A stretch of 64,000 nucleotides of DNA from Shimia sagamensis (GCF_900182745.1 NZ_FXTY01000001.1:682001-746000), one strand, 5' to 3'. Shown: positions 53,324-62,309, counted from the stretch's first letter. The notes: a model not told the origin generated them from the sequence alone. Numbers and translations: made by a program.

Positions 53324-54529
53324 TTAGAGGGCGTCGTCGAGCTCTTCAGCTGCGATGGTCACCAGGTTGTCGACTGTGTCGTCTTTCAGGATGATGCCCT
53401 GAACCATGTTGGTGAACACAGACTGCAGTGATTTGAAGTCTTCTACGAGTGGCTCTGGGCCACCTGTAGCGATCGAAGCAGTGAAGGTCGGCCAGATGCC
53501 GTCGTTGTAGTACGGATCATCTTTACCCAGCTTGGTGTAGTCCAGGATCGGTGTCAGACCCCAGCTGCTGTCCAGGTCGTACTGGCTGTCACCAGAAGTG
53601 ATGCGCTGTGCCAGATCATGGGCCAGATCTTCGTGACCGGAACCCTTGAACACAACAATCGAGTCAGTGATCAGGATGGAACCGCTTTCACCGGAAGGAC
53701 CAGCAGGAATAGGCGCAACGATCTGGTTGATGTCTTCGTTGTGCTGACCGTAACCCCAAGGACCGGTGACATACATAGCGATCTTGCCATCGTTGAACAG
53801 ATCACGCAGCTGGCTGCGTTCCCATGCGGTTGGGCCGTCCTGTGCAACGTCTACGAGCTTGCCGTAGAATTCCAGAGTTTCGCGTGTCTCTTTGCTGTCC
53901 AGCATGTTTTTGCCGGATGCACCGTCGATCACGGTACCACCGTTGGAGTACAGGTAGTTCAGGAACTGGTGCATGGTGTTGTCGAAGTCTTTGCCGGAGA
54001 GGCCAACGCCTGCCACTTCGGTGTTGTCCACAACGCCTTTGGCCATTGCGTACATGTCATCCCAAGTTGCTGGAGCGACACATTCCTGGCCGGACTCTTC
54101 AACGATACCACAGTTGATGTAGAGCGCCTTGGTGGAGAACGCGTGTGGGTAGCCCCACTGAGTGCCCTCGATGGTCACGGTGTTCAGAACACCTGGCTGG
54201 TAAGGCGCAGCCGCGTCGATGTTTGCCGCAACGATCAGGTCGTTGTTGGCCAGCTGACGCAAGGTGCGCGAGCCCATGTAGGCGATGGAGGGTGGATCAC
54301 CCGCAGCGGCCAGTGTCAGAGATTTGTCCTGGCATGTGCCCCATGGCACGGCTTCGAGGTTGACGGACACACCTTCGTGGTCTGCTTCGAACTGATCGAC
54401 GACAGCCTGATCAGCTTCGCGGACTTCGCCGCCACACATGATGAAGTGCAGTTCGGTGTCTGCTGCCAGTGCGCCGCTTGCGGCCCCGGACAGCAGGGCT
54501 GCGCCCAATGTGAGTTTCACAAATTTCAT
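53324..54529 (-). CDS. CUT1 ABC transporter sugar-binding protein (amino-sugar operon)
   Basis: A 401-residue periplasmic binding protein. The signal peptide has MKFVKLTLGAALLSGAASG and cleavage probably after ALA at about residue 24. The mature protein has IMCGGEVREADQAVVDQF and VPWGTCQDKSLTLAAAGDPP, then YVTGPWGYGQHNED, a typical extracellular solute-binding protein family 1 plan. AAGGGAGAG precedes the ATG at 54529. A long frame upstream runs inside the permease gene and is not coding. Ligand inferred as N-acetylhexosamine oligomers from the operon. Here it is third after the permeases, an unusual position. Confidence 0.92.
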   Translation of the reverse strand: MKFVKLTLGAALLSGAASGALAADTELHFIMCGGEVREADQAVVDQFEADHEGVSVNLEAVPWGTCQDKSLTLAAAGDPPSIAYMGSRTLRQLANNDLIVAANIDAAAPYQPGVLNTVTIEGTQWGYPHAFSTKALYINCGIVEESGQECVAPATWDDMYAMAKGVVDNTEVAGVGLSGKDFDNTMHQFLNYLYSNGGTVIDGASGKNMLDSKETRETLEFYGKLVDVAQDGPTAWERSQLRDLFNDGKIAMYVTGPWGYGQHNEDINQIVAPIPAGPSGESGSILITDSIVVFKGSGHEDLAHDLAQRITSGDSQYDLDSSWGLTPILDYTKLGKDDPYYNDGIWPTFTASIATGGPEPLVEDFKSLQSVFTNMVQGIILKDDTVDNLVTIAAEELDDAL

Positions 54530-54552
54530 AGTCTTCTCTCCCTTGGTTAAAC

Positions 54553-55395
54553 TCATTCTTTCACCGCGCCTGCCGTCAAACCGGCGACGAGGTATTTTTG
54601 TAGGAACAGGAAGATGAGCATGACCGGTAGGACACCTACCAAGGCCGCGGCCATCATTTCGTTCCAAGTCACCGACTGGTAGCCGATGAATTCGAATAGA
54701 CCAGCAGGCAGCGGCTGCAGCTCGCGGGTCTGGTTGAAGGTAATTGCAAACAGGAACTGCTGGGCGTAGGCACCGATAAACACGGCGACGCTGACCACGA
54801 TCAGGCCGGGCACGGCCAGAGGCAGAACCACGCGGCGCAGGGTGTACATGCGAGACGCCCCATCCACAAAAGCCGCCTCTTCCAGTTCGCGTGGAATTTT
54901 TTCCAGATAGGAGCGCAGCAGCCAGATACCGGTGGGGATCAGGAAGGCCACGCCGGGCACGATCATCGCCCAGTAGGTGTTCAAAAGGCCCATGGTGCGC
55001 AGCACGCGGTAGAGCGGGATTAGCAAAACAGCGCCGGTGAACATGTTCACACCGAGAAAGATGCCAAGACTGATGTTTTTGAACGGGAAGTCGAGGCGGG
55101 CATAGGCGTAGGCCGCTGGCACCACAAAAACCATTGTAATGACGGTCACCGAGGTTGCGATGAAGATCGAGTTGAAGATGTAACGACCCAGAAGCGGCAC
55201 CGTCACCCACATGTCTTTATAGGCCTGCAAGCTGAAGTCGTCTGACCAGAACTGATAGGGGCTGCGGAACAAGTGCTCCAGAGGACGCAGGGACGCCATG
55301 AACATCTCAAAGAAGGGCAGCAGGATGAAGGTCAGGAAGACAGCAAGCGCCGCGTAGATACCGACCAGCTGCAGTTTTGTGTAGCGATCCATCAT
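54553..55395 (-). CDS. CUT1 ABC transporter permease, MalG type (amino-sugar operon)
   Basis: A 280-residue permease with six predicted membrane helices, the first at about residues 10-32 (LVGIYAALAVFLTFILLPFF). The coupling loop is EAAFVDGASRMYTLRRVVLPLA-like around residue 190. It partners with the upstream MalF-type permease. ATG at 55395 lies one base after the upstream stop, and a second ATG follows immediately. The binding-protein gene starts 23 bp after its stop. Confidence 0.92.
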   Translation of the reverse strand: MMDRYTKLQLVGIYAALAVFLTFILLPFFEMFMASLRPLEHLFRSPYQFWSDDFSLQAYKDMWVTVPLLGRYIFNSIFIATSVTVITMVFVVPAAYAYARLDFPFKNISLGIFLGVNMFTGAVLLIPLYRVLRTMGLLNTYWAMIVPGVAFLIPTGIWLLRSYLEKIPRELEEAAFVDGASRMYTLRRVVLPLAVPGLIVVSVAVFIGAYAQQFLFAITFNQTRELQPLPAGLFEFIGYQSVTWNEMMAAALVGVLPVMLIFLFLQKYLVAGLTAGAVKE

Positions 55396-55396
55396 A

Positions 55397-56329
55397 TCAT
55401 TTCGCCCCGTAGCGTTTGTTGATTTTGTTCAGGAAGAACAGGTAGATGAGCGAGAACACGGCCAGCAGGACAACGATAACCACGGCCCGTGCGGCGCCTT
55501 CGCCAAATTTGTAGTTCCCGATTGCAACCTTGTAGGTGTCGATGATCAGGGTGGTGGTTGCGCTGCGTGGACCACCTTCGGTCAAAATCCAGATGATTTC
55601 GAAGCTGTTGAAGGTGAAGATCGCGGACAGCAATGCCATGGAGACAATCACCGGCATGATCTGAGGAATGGTGATGCGGCGGAAGCGGTACCAACGACCA
55701 GCGCCGTCCACCCATGCGGCTTCATAAAGGTCACGGGATACACCCTGCATCGCGGCAAGGAAGAATAGTGTCACCATTGGTGTGCCGACCCAGACGTCCG
55801 TCACAACGGCGGAGTAGAAAGCGGAGGATTTGTAGGCGAGGAATTCAAATGGCCCATCGGTGATGCCCAGTTTCATCATCACGCCGGACAAAACGCCAAA
55901 GTAACCGTTGTAGAGCCACAACCAACCAATACAGCCAATCGCAACCGGGATGACCCAAGGGGGCATGACCAGCACGCGGAACAAGGCACGGCCTGGGATG
56001 GCGGCATTGAGGAGCGTCGCGCCAATCAAACCCATGATCAGTTTGATGCCCACAGAAAGGAACATCCAATAGAAGGTACGAATGACGGTTTGGTGGAACT
56101 TACGGCTGTCGGCCAGATCTTGATAGTTTTCAAGCCCGATGAATTCTTCACCACCCAAACCAGCATCCATAAAGGACAAGCGGATTGTTTCGGCCAATGG
56201 CCAGGCAACAATCACAGCAATAAAGATCATCGCCGGAGCCACCAACATCCAGCCGAAAAGATTTTCGGACATGGCGCGTTTGCGGGTGTTGGCGGCTGGT
56301 TGTGATGCCTGTGCGGATAGTTCGGCCAT
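55397..56329 (-). CDS. CUT1 ABC transporter permease, MalF type (amino-sugar operon)
   Basis: A 310-residue permease, first gene of the leftward amino-sugar operon. It has six membrane helices, the first at about 27-50 (FGWMLVAPAMIFIAVIVAWPL), and the coupling segment EAAWVDGAGRWYRFRR followed by ITIPQIMP. The ATG at 56329 has GGGGGGAAATTG upstream. A TTG one codon earlier is in frame. The divergent GntR-type regulator starts about 217 bp away, with repeated TTGGTA-like boxes between them. Confidence 0.92.
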   Translation of the reverse strand: MAELSAQASQPAANTRKRAMSENLFGWMLVAPAMIFIAVIVAWPLAETIRLSFMDAGLGGEEFIGLENYQDLADSRKFHQTVIRTFYWMFLSVGIKLIMGLIGATLLNAAIPGRALFRVLVMPPWVIPVAIGCIGWLWLYNGYFGVLSGVMMKLGITDGPFEFLAYKSSAFYSAVVTDVWVGTPMVTLFFLAAMQGVSRDLYEAAWVDGAGRWYRFRRITIPQIMPVIVSMALLSAIFTFNSFEIIWILTEGGPRSATTTLIIDTYKVAIGNYKFGEGAARAVVIVVLLAVFSLIYLFFLNKINKRYGAK

Positions 56330-56387
56330 CAATTTCCCCCCTTGGTTTCGTGCGGCGAATCAGTGAGCGAATCACCGCGTTGCAAAT

Positions 56388-56517
56388 ATGGTACCCCAAA
56401 AAAGCCAAAATGCTACCAATATAATACCAAAGCAACCGGTAGGAAAATTTCCCATTAAATACAGTGAGGTAAAAGATAGTTTCCAAAGGGGACTTGCGTA
56501 ACTTTGGCAGATTGGTA
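56388..56517. promoter_or_regulatory. TTGGTA/TACCAA boxes, candidate operators of the GntR-type regulator
   Basis: Between the divergent permease and regulator genes, TACCAA occurs at 56414-56419 and again at 56425-56430 (11 bp apart, one helical turn), and TTGGTA at 56512-56517. ATGGTACC at 56388-56395 is similar. HutC-subfamily GntR regulators of amino-sugar genes (DasR, NagR types) bind TGGT...ACCA-like sites. Confidence 0.5.
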
Positions 56518-56546
56518 CTGTTTTTTAGACCATGTCAGGAAATCAA

Positions 56547-57302
56547 ATGACCATTGCAGACACGATCTTTAACCCGGAGACTTGGTATCGCGCGGGTCGC
56601 GGACCGCGGTATCAGCAACTGTCCCGGCACATCGCCACAGAGATACGCACCGGTCGTCTGCAGCCAGGTGATCAGCTGCCACCGGAGCGGGATTTGGCGG
56701 ACAAGGCAGATATTTCTCGAGTGACCGTCCGCAAAGCGGTGGCGCAGCTTGTCGAAGAAGGGTTGATCGAGCAGCGGCGCGGCGCGGGGTCTTTTGTCGC
56801 TGAAGCCTCGCCGCGTTTGGAGCAGTCTCTGTCCTCGCTGGTGTCTTTTACCGAAACCATGCAGGCACGTGGCATGACAGCCACCTCGGAAGTGCTGTCC
56901 CGGGGTCTGTTTTCGCCAAACCCGGATGAAATGGTCACGCTAGGTTTGGCCGCGCATGAAAAAGTTTCACGGATCAACCGTTTGCGTAGTGCCGGCGGTG
57001 TTCCCATTGCGCTGGAGTATTCGTCTTTGCCACGCGACATCCTGCGTGATCCGGAGCTGATCGAGACCTCACTTTATGAGATTCTGCGCAGAGACAACAG
57101 TGCACCCAGGCGGGCGATCCAGCGGGTCACAGCGCTCAACCTGTCTCCGACTGATGCAGACTTGATGAAATTGCCGGAAGGCAGTGCGGTCCTGCAGATT
57201 GTGCGAACCGGTTACCTCGGTTCTGGTCGCCCAATTGAACTGACACGGGGGCTGTATCGCTCCGACATTTACGACTTTGTTTCCGAACTCAGATTGGACT
57301 GA
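56547..57302 (+). CDS. GntR family (HutC subfamily) transcriptional regulator
   Basis: A 251-residue regulator. The N-terminal winged helix has PRYQQLSRHIATEIRTGRL and GDQLPPERDLADKADISRVTV-type sequence around residues 30-65. The C-terminal UTRA domain starts near SLSSLVSFTETMQARG and binds small molecules, typically GlcN-6-P or GlcNAc-6-P in amino-sugar regulators. It probably controls the divergent transporter operon and the following GH20 gene. I chose the ATG at 56547 because AGGA lies 6 nt upstream. The ATG at 56532 has no ribosome-binding site. Confidence 0.9.
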   Translation: MTIADTIFNPETWYRAGRGPRYQQLSRHIATEIRTGRLQPGDQLPPERDLADKADISRVTVRKAVAQLVEEGLIEQRRGAGSFVAEASPRLEQSLSSLVSFTETMQARGMTATSEVLSRGLFSPNPDEMVTLGLAAHEKVSRINRLRSAGGVPIALEYSSLPRDILRDPELIETSLYEILRRDNSAPRRAIQRVTALNLSPTDADLMKLPEGSAVLQIVRTGYLGSGRPIELTRGLYRSDIYDFVSELRLD

Positions 57303-57303
57303 C

Positions 57304-59085
57304 ATGCACTACGACAGCCGTATCACGGGCGACACCATCACATGTGTTTTTACACCGGAGCGTAACCTGATCGCCCCGGTTTTTTGTTTCTCTGGCATGG
57401 GCCCATTTGAGGCTGTTTCAGGCGGAACAGTGATGAAAACGCTCGGCAGCTATACAGAGATTGCCTTGCCAAATTTGGCGGCGGGTGACGCCTATGAACT
57501 GGTGATCCAATATGCTGGCGGCTTTAAACCTGCCAACCGCGCCTGGTTGCCATTGGGGCCGTATCTGCGGTGCGGAAAAGAGATCATCGCATTGCCCATC
57601 CCTGAGTCCGGGTGCCGTCCGCAAGTTTTGCCGGATCTCGGGCCGGTTGAAGGTTTGCCTTTGGTGCCCCAACCACAGAGTTGGGCTGCCTCCGAAGGTG
57701 TTTTGGAAACCTCTGGGTTTGCCTGTGACAGCCCTGCGTTTGAAAGTGCGGCGGCCTTGGCTACGCGCCGTGGTTGGTCTTTTGTCGGCGATACAGAGGT
57801 CACAGTTGAACACGCAGATTTGCCGGAAGACGCCTATGAGCTGGAGGTGTCCACCGATGGTGTGATCCTGCGTGCCGGCGGCTTTGGTGGCGAGTTTTAC
57901 GGCGCCATCACCTTGTTGACTTTGCTGCAACACGGATCACTTCCTTGTGGTGTGATCAAAGATGCGCCACGGTTTGCCTGGCGGGGACAGCATCTGGACA
58001 CAGCGCGTCATTTTTATGAGCCGCAGACCATACTGGACCTGCTCGACCTGATGGCGCTGTTGAAATTCAACCGCTTCCATTGGCATTTTGCCGATGATGA
58101 AGCGTTCCGCCTTGAAATCGAATGTTTCCCGGAGCTGTGGCAAAAAACAGCGCTGTGCGGCGAAGGGCATCTGTTGCCAGCCTTGTTCTCCGGCGCAATC
58201 GAGGCCGGCGGCAGCTATTCCAAAGACACGGCGCGCAAAATCATCGCGCATGCCAAGGCGCTCAACATCGAAGTGATGCCTGAGATTGAAGTGCCTGCAC
58301 ATGCGATTGCGCTGACGCATGTATTCCCCGAATTGCGCGATCCAAGTGACAATGGCGCCGAAGTCAGCGTGCAGGGCTACAAAGGCAACGCGGTGAACCC
58401 GGCGATTGCACGGACTTGGGATGTATTGGAAGCCATCATGGCCGAAGTAGGTGCATTGTTCCCGTTCCAGCACTTGCATCTGGGGTGTGATGAATTGCCG
58501 GAAGGCACTTGGATGGGCAGCCCGCTGGCACGTGACCTGATGAAACGTGAGGGGCTGGAAACCACCGACGATCTGCAAGGCTGGATGATGCAGAAATTGG
58601 GGGCCAAGACAGTTGAAAACGGCCAGCGCCCCTGTGCCTGGGAGGAGGCTGCGAAAGGATCCAATGGCGGCATCGCCAACGGTGCGATCCTATTCAGCTG
58701 GACTGGGCAGGGACCTGGCTTGGAGGCGGCACGCAATGGCTATGATGTGGTCATGAGCCCGGCACAGCACATCTATCTCGACATGGCGCAAACCAGTGAC
58801 AAGGATGACTGGGGCGCAAATTGGGCTGCGTTTGTCTCGCTTACGGACACGATCAACTGGGAGCCGGTGCCAGATGCGGACCTCGCAGAGCGCATCATCG
58901 GCGTGCAGGGCACTTTCTGGTCTGAGTTCACCACAGAGGACAATCAGCTTTGGCCAATGCTGATGCCACGCATGTTGGGTGTCAGTTCCAAAGCCTGGCA
59001 GACAGAGTGTGTGGGTGCAGACGGCCTGATCCGACTGGCGCATGTTTACAACGATCTGCCCGGGGCGGAGGTCTGGACCGGATGA
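57304..59085 (+). CDS. GH20 beta-N-acetylhexosaminidase, cytoplasmic
   Basis: A 593-residue GH20 enzyme. The catalytic Asp396-Glu397 pair lies in HLGCDELPEG. Upstream are MALLKFNRFHWHFADDEAF and VMPEIEVPAH, conserved in the family, and WEEAAKG and LFSWTGQG line the sugar pocket. No signal peptide is present, so it acts in the cytoplasm on imported GlcNAc/GalNAc disaccharides. The first 120 residues form a domain of the GH20b or unrelated type. The ATG at 57304 follows the regulator stop by one base (TGACATG). Earlier in-frame starts overlap the regulator. Confidence 0.93.
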   Translation: MHYDSRITGDTITCVFTPERNLIAPVFCFSGMGPFEAVSGGTVMKTLGSYTEIALPNLAAGDAYELVIQYAGGFKPANRAWLPLGPYLRCGKEIIALPIPESGCRPQVLPDLGPVEGLPLVPQPQSWAASEGVLETSGFACDSPAFESAAALATRRGWSFVGDTEVTVEHADLPEDAYELEVSTDGVILRAGGFGGEFYGAITLLTLLQHGSLPCGVIKDAPRFAWRGQHLDTARHFYEPQTILDLLDLMALLKFNRFHWHFADDEAFRLEIECFPELWQKTALCGEGHLLPALFSGAIEAGGSYSKDTARKIIAHAKALNIEVMPEIEVPAHAIALTHVFPELRDPSDNGAEVSVQGYKGNAVNPAIARTWDVLEAIMAEVGALFPFQHLHLGCDELPEGTWMGSPLARDLMKREGLETTDDLQGWMMQKLGAKTVENGQRPCAWEEAAKGSNGGIANGAILFSWTGQGPGLEAARNGYDVVMSPAQHIYLDMAQTSDKDDWGANWAAFVSLTDTINWEPVPDADLAERIIGVQGTFWSEFTTEDNQLWPMLMPRMLGVSSKAWQTECVGADGLIRLAHVYNDLPGAEVWTG

Positions 59086-59099
59086 CAAGGTGGGGAAAC

Positions 59100-59175
59100 T
59101 GGTGCCGCTGATAGGACTCGAACCTACGACCCCATCATTACGAATGACGTGCTCTACCAGCTGAGCTACAGCGGC
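59100..59175 (-). tRNA. tRNA-Thr (anticodon CGU)
   Basis: A full cloverleaf on the minus strand: acceptor GCCGCTG (59175-59169) with CAGCGGC, D-arm GCTC/GAGC, anticodon stem CGTCA/TGATG around loop TTCGTAA with anticodon CGT (reads ACG), and T-arm GTAGG/CCTAT with TTCGAGT. CCA is encoded in the gene (59102-59100). It sits between the GH20 gene (convergent) and the phosphatase gene. Confidence 0.95.
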
Positions 59176-59185
59176 GCCGGAGTGG

Positions 59186-59214
59186 GGTATAAAAGTGCCC
59201 CACTTGTATGGCAA
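59186..59214 (-). promoter_or_regulatory. Promoter of tRNA-Thr
   Basis: On the minus strand TTGCCA (59214-59209), a 17-bp spacer and TATACC (59191-59186) end 10 bp before the tRNA 5' end. Hexamers match 5/6 and 4/6. Confidence 0.65.
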
Positions 59215-59263
59215 GCCAAATTCAAAACACACACTTCGGTGCGCGTTTTTGCCATTGTAGCTG

Positions 59264-59998
59264 TTATGGATTTGGCAAAAGCTCTTGGCGACCTTCGGGC
59301 TGCAATGACCATACTCTGCCGTCCTCAAAAACTGCGGCTGAAACGGGTCGTCCGTACCCGGCCCCTGTGTCGAGGTTCACACGATTGCCGTGGTGTGAGG
59401 CGTGCTCAACAGGTGTGTGGCCATGCACGACCAGCCAAGGGTGTGGCTGTAGATAGGACAAAAAATCGTCTCTAATCCAGCACAGATCATCATTTGATTG
59501 GTCCGCCAAAGGCACCTCTGGGACGATACCTGCATGCACAAAGAGCAGACCCTTGCTTTGCTCAGTATATGGCAGCTTGGTCAGAAACGCGACGTGCTCT
59601 GCCGGCACAGTTGCACGCGCAGCGGCGTGGATTTCTGACAGGCGGGCTTCGGCACCAAAATGCAGCCCGTAAGAGGCCAGAGTTTCGCGTCCACCAAGCC
59701 GTTCGTGCAACCAATACAGGTCCGGTCGCAGGCGCATGTCTACGCGGGGGGATGGCTCCATAAAGTAGCGGAACATGCGGTCATGGTTGCCGTTCAATAC
59801 GGTCCAGTTACGACCCTGTTTCAGCCCATTGAGCACAAAATCAATCACACCCTTGCTGTCTGGCCCCCGGTCAACGAGATCGCCCAAAAACACAACCTCT
59901 GCGTCAGGTCCGCCGTCAGCGACAATCTGGTCCATAACCTCTTCTAGTTTGTCGAGATAGCCGTGGATGTCGCCGATGGCGTAGATAGGAGACGTCAT
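59264..59998 (-). CDS. Calcineurin-type metallophosphoesterase
   Basis: A 244-residue phosphatase of the PrpE/bacterial serine-threonine protein phosphatase class. The motifs are YAIGDIHG, FLGDLVDRGPDS, LNGNHD, VHAGIVP and VVHGHTP, all metal-binding signatures in order. It could be a protein phosphatase or a diadenosine tetraphosphatase-like enzyme, and substrate cannot be told. The ATG at 59998 overlaps the clpP stop as ATGA, so it is probably co-translated with the protease. An extension to 60070 would lie inside clpP. tRNA-Thr follows 88 bp downstream. Confidence 0.9.
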   Translation of the reverse strand: MTSPIYAIGDIHGYLDKLEEVMDQIVADGGPDAEVVFLGDLVDRGPDSKGVIDFVLNGLKQGRNWTVLNGNHDRMFRYFMEPSPRVDMRLRPDLYWLHERLGGRETLASYGLHFGAEARLSEIHAAARATVPAEHVAFLTKLPYTEQSKGLLFVHAGIVPEVPLADQSNDDLCWIRDDFLSYLQPHPWLVVHGHTPVEHASHHGNRVNLDTGAGYGRPVSAAVFEDGRVWSLQPEGRQELLPNP

Positions 59999-60582
59999 TT
60001 CAGCGCGTCTGCTGACTGAATGATGTTGCCGCATAGCCCGTAATCGATGGCTTCTTGGGCTGTGAGCCAAAAATCACGCGCCGTGTCCGTTGCGATTTTT
60101 TCCTTGGTCTGACCTGTTGCATTTGAAAAGAGCACATCAAACCGCTCGCGCATGATACGGATCTGTTGCGCCTGAATTTCCATGTCGGTGGCCTGACCGC
60201 CAATGCCACCAGAAGGTTGATGCAGAAGGAAGCGGGTGTTGGGCAGGCAAAAACGGTTTTCTGGCTTGGCGCCCACAAAGATCAGCGCCCCTGCGCTGGC
60301 CACCCAGCCGGTGCCAATGGTGCGCACAGTGGGTTTGATGAAGCCAATCATGTCATGCACCATGTCGCCGCTTTCCACGTGGCCACCTGGGGAAGAGATG
60401 AACATGTTGATGGGCGCGTCACTTTCCTCTGCCAGAGCAAGAAGATGAGTCACGGTACGCTGTGCCAGTTTGTCATCGATTTGACCGGCCACAATCACGT
60501 TCCGGCTTTGGAAAAACAGTTGCTCAACACGGGCAGGTGTTGGGGTGTTGTCTTCGGATTTCTCAAGCAAAGTGGTCATCAT
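59995..60582 (-). CDS. clpP: ATP-dependent Clp protease proteolytic subunit (ClpP paralogue)
   Basis: A 195-residue ClpP with the catalytic triad Ser96 (WVASAGAL), His121 (FLLHQPSGG) and Asp170 (ARDFWLTAQEA). The N terminus before INMFISSPGG is longer than typical and shows no obvious propeptide. No clpX, clpA or tig is adjacent, so this is probably a second ClpP and not the main clpP-clpX locus. GAGG lies 8 nt before the ATG at 60582. A second ATG follows directly. The gene overlaps the phosphatase by 4 bp. Confidence 0.93.
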   Translation of the reverse strand: MMTTLLEKSEDNTPTPARVEQLFFQSRNVIVAGQIDDKLAQRTVTHLLALAEESDAPINMFISSPGGHVESGDMVHDMIGFIKPTVRTIGTGWVASAGALIFVGAKPENRFCLPNTRFLLHQPSGGIGGQATDMEIQAQQIRIMRERFDVLFSNATGQTKEKIATDTARDFWLTAQEAIDYGLCGNIIQSADALK

Positions 60583-60663
60583 GATGCGGTCCTCGGTAAC
60601 TGGCTTTGATCAATGACCACACTGTTCACTGCTCTGTCGGGGAGTGCAACCAATCGGCGAATG

Positions 60664-60693
60664 AAAAACGCCGCCCCAAAAGGAGCGGCGTTT
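60664..60693 (-). terminator. Intrinsic terminator of serA
   Basis: A perfect 9-bp stem AAACGCCGC (60666-60674) / GCGGCGTTT (60685-60693), loop 10 nt. On the minus strand it is followed by T residues (A60664-A60668 on the plus strand). It lies 20 bp after the serA stop. Confidence 0.85.
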
Positions 60694-60713
60694 CAGTTAT
60701 TAGATGCCAGCGC

Positions 60714-62309
60714 TTAAGCGACGTCAAACACCAGTGGTTTGATTTGGCGGAACATATCGGTTTCAGCCAGTTTGGCGCGGGCGTCTGCTGGCACAGGTTC
60801 GTCCACATAAAGAAGCGCGATAGCCTCGCCACCAACATCTGCGCGGCCAAGGGTAAAGTTCGCGATGTTCACGCCGTTTTCGCCCAAGGTCTGACCCAGC
60901 GTACCAATGATGCCAGGCACGTCTTCGTTGGTGGTGTAGAGCATGTTTGCGCCCACTTCGGCGTCAATGTTGATGCCTTTGATCTGGATGAACCGTGGCT
61001 TGCCATCAGAGAATACGGTGCCCGCGATGGAGCGCTCACGTTTGTCAGTCACCACCGTCACTTTGATGTAGCCATCAAAGGTGCCGGATTTGTCCTGGTT
61101 GGTGGTGGAGATCTGAATGCCACGCTCTTTGGCCACAACTGGCGCGGAAACCATGTTCACGTCGGGGTTGGCCTTTTTCATGATGCCCGCCACAACAGCA
61201 CAGTTCAGCGCAGCAAGGTTCATATCAGAGACAACACCGTCATACAGGATGTTGATGGCGGTGATCGGCTCGTCGGTCATCTGCCCGGAGAAAGAGCCAA
61301 GGTGCTCCGCAAGCTTGATCCATGGGCCCATGACCTTGGCTTCTTCCGCAGTCACGGAGGGCATGTTTAGCGCGTTTTCCACAGCGCCGGTCAGCAGGTA
61401 GTTGGACATCTGCTCAGCCACTTGCAGCGCCACGTTCTCTTGCGCTTCAGTGGTGGCCGCGCCTAAGTGAGGCGTGCAGACAACGTTTGGAAGGTTGAAC
61501 AGGGCGTTTTCTTTGGCTGGCTCTTCTTTGAACACGTCAAAAGCTGCGCCCGCGACGTGGCCGGATTTCAGCAGCTCGGCAAGCGCTTCTTCGTCGACAA
61601 GACCACCGCGGGCACAGTTGACAATACGCACGCCCTTTTTGGTTTTGGCGAGGTTCTCGGCCGACAGGATGTTGGCGGTCGCGTCAGTGAACGGCACGTG
61701 CAGGGTGATGAAGTCAGCGCGTGGCAGCAGCTCTTCGAGCTCCACTTTTTCAATGCCCATTTTGTCAGCTTTTTCTTCGGACAAGAAGGGATCGTACGCG
61801 ATCACTTTCATCTTCAGGCCACGGGCGCGGTCACAAACGATGCCGCCGATGTTGCCCGCGCCAATCACGCCAAGGGTTTTGTTGGTCAACTCGGTGCCCA
61901 TGAACTTGGACTTTTCCCATTTGCCGGCGTGGGTGGATTCGCTGGCTTCAGGGATCTGACGCGCCACGGCGAACATCATCGCGATGGCGTGTTCGGCGGT
62001 GGTGATCATGTTGCCAAACGGCGTGTTCATCACGATCACACCTTTTTTGGAGGCGGCTTCTTTGTCGACGTTGTCGGTGCCAATGCCGGCGCGGCCGATG
62101 ACTTTCAGGTTGTCAGCTTTTTCCAGAAGCTTGGCGGTCGCCTTGGTGGCGGAGCGGATCGCCAGACCGTCGTATTGGCCAATCACTTCGGCCAGCTTGT
62201 CTTTATCCTTGCCGAGGTCCGGCAGGAAGTCGACGTCGATGCCACGATCGCGGAAAATCTGAACGGCGGTTTCGCTGAGTTTGTCGGAGACGAGTACTTT
62301 GGGAGCCAT
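60714..62309 (-). CDS. serA: D-3-phosphoglycerate dehydrogenase
   Basis: A 531-residue long-form SerA, first enzyme of the phosphorylated serine pathway. The N-terminal catalytic domain has VIGRAGIGTDNVD and the NAD motif GVIGAGNIGG. CARGGLVDEEAL follows, and PHLGAATTEAQ carries the active-site histidine. An intervening (ASB) domain and a C-terminal ACT domain (MLYTTNEDVPGIIGTLG) follow, the latter giving possible serine feedback control. AAAGGA lies 9 nt before the ATG at 62309. The frame upstream is not coding. It follows serC by 168 bp on the same strand. Confidence 0.96.
   Translation of the reverse strand: MAPKVLVSDKLSETAVQIFRDRGIDVDFLPDLGKDKDKLAEVIGQYDGLAIRSATKATAKLLEKADNLKVIGRAGIGTDNVDKEAASKKGVIVMNTPFGNMITTAEHAIAMMFAVARQIPEASESTHAGKWEKSKFMGTELTNKTLGVIGAGNIGGIVCDRARGLKMKVIAYDPFLSEEKADKMGIEKVELEELLPRADFITLHVPFTDATANILSAENLAKTKKGVRIVNCARGGLVDEEALAELLKSGHVAGAAFDVFKEEPAKENALFNLPNVVCTPHLGAATTEAQENVALQVAEQMSNYLLTGAVENALNMPSVTAEEAKVMGPWIKLAEHLGSFSGQMTDEPITAINILYDGVVSDMNLAALNCAVVAGIMKKANPDVNMVSAPVVAKERGIQISTTNQDKSGTFDGYIKVTVVTDKRERSIAGTVFSDGKPRFIQIKGINIDAEVGANMLYTTNEDVPGIIGTLGQTLGENGVNIANFTLGRADVGGEAIALLYVDEPVPADARAKLAETDMFRQIKPLVFDVA

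Noticed and set aside
54530..55210. Long N-terminal extension of the sugar-binding protein frame
   Set aside because: It overlaps the permease gene, and a signal peptide with a good ribosome-binding site begins at 54529.
44977..59175. Amino-sugar locus as a tRNA-borne genomic island
   Set aside because: A tRNA gene adjoins the cluster, but there is no integrase, no visible duplicated tRNA end, and no clear change in composition.
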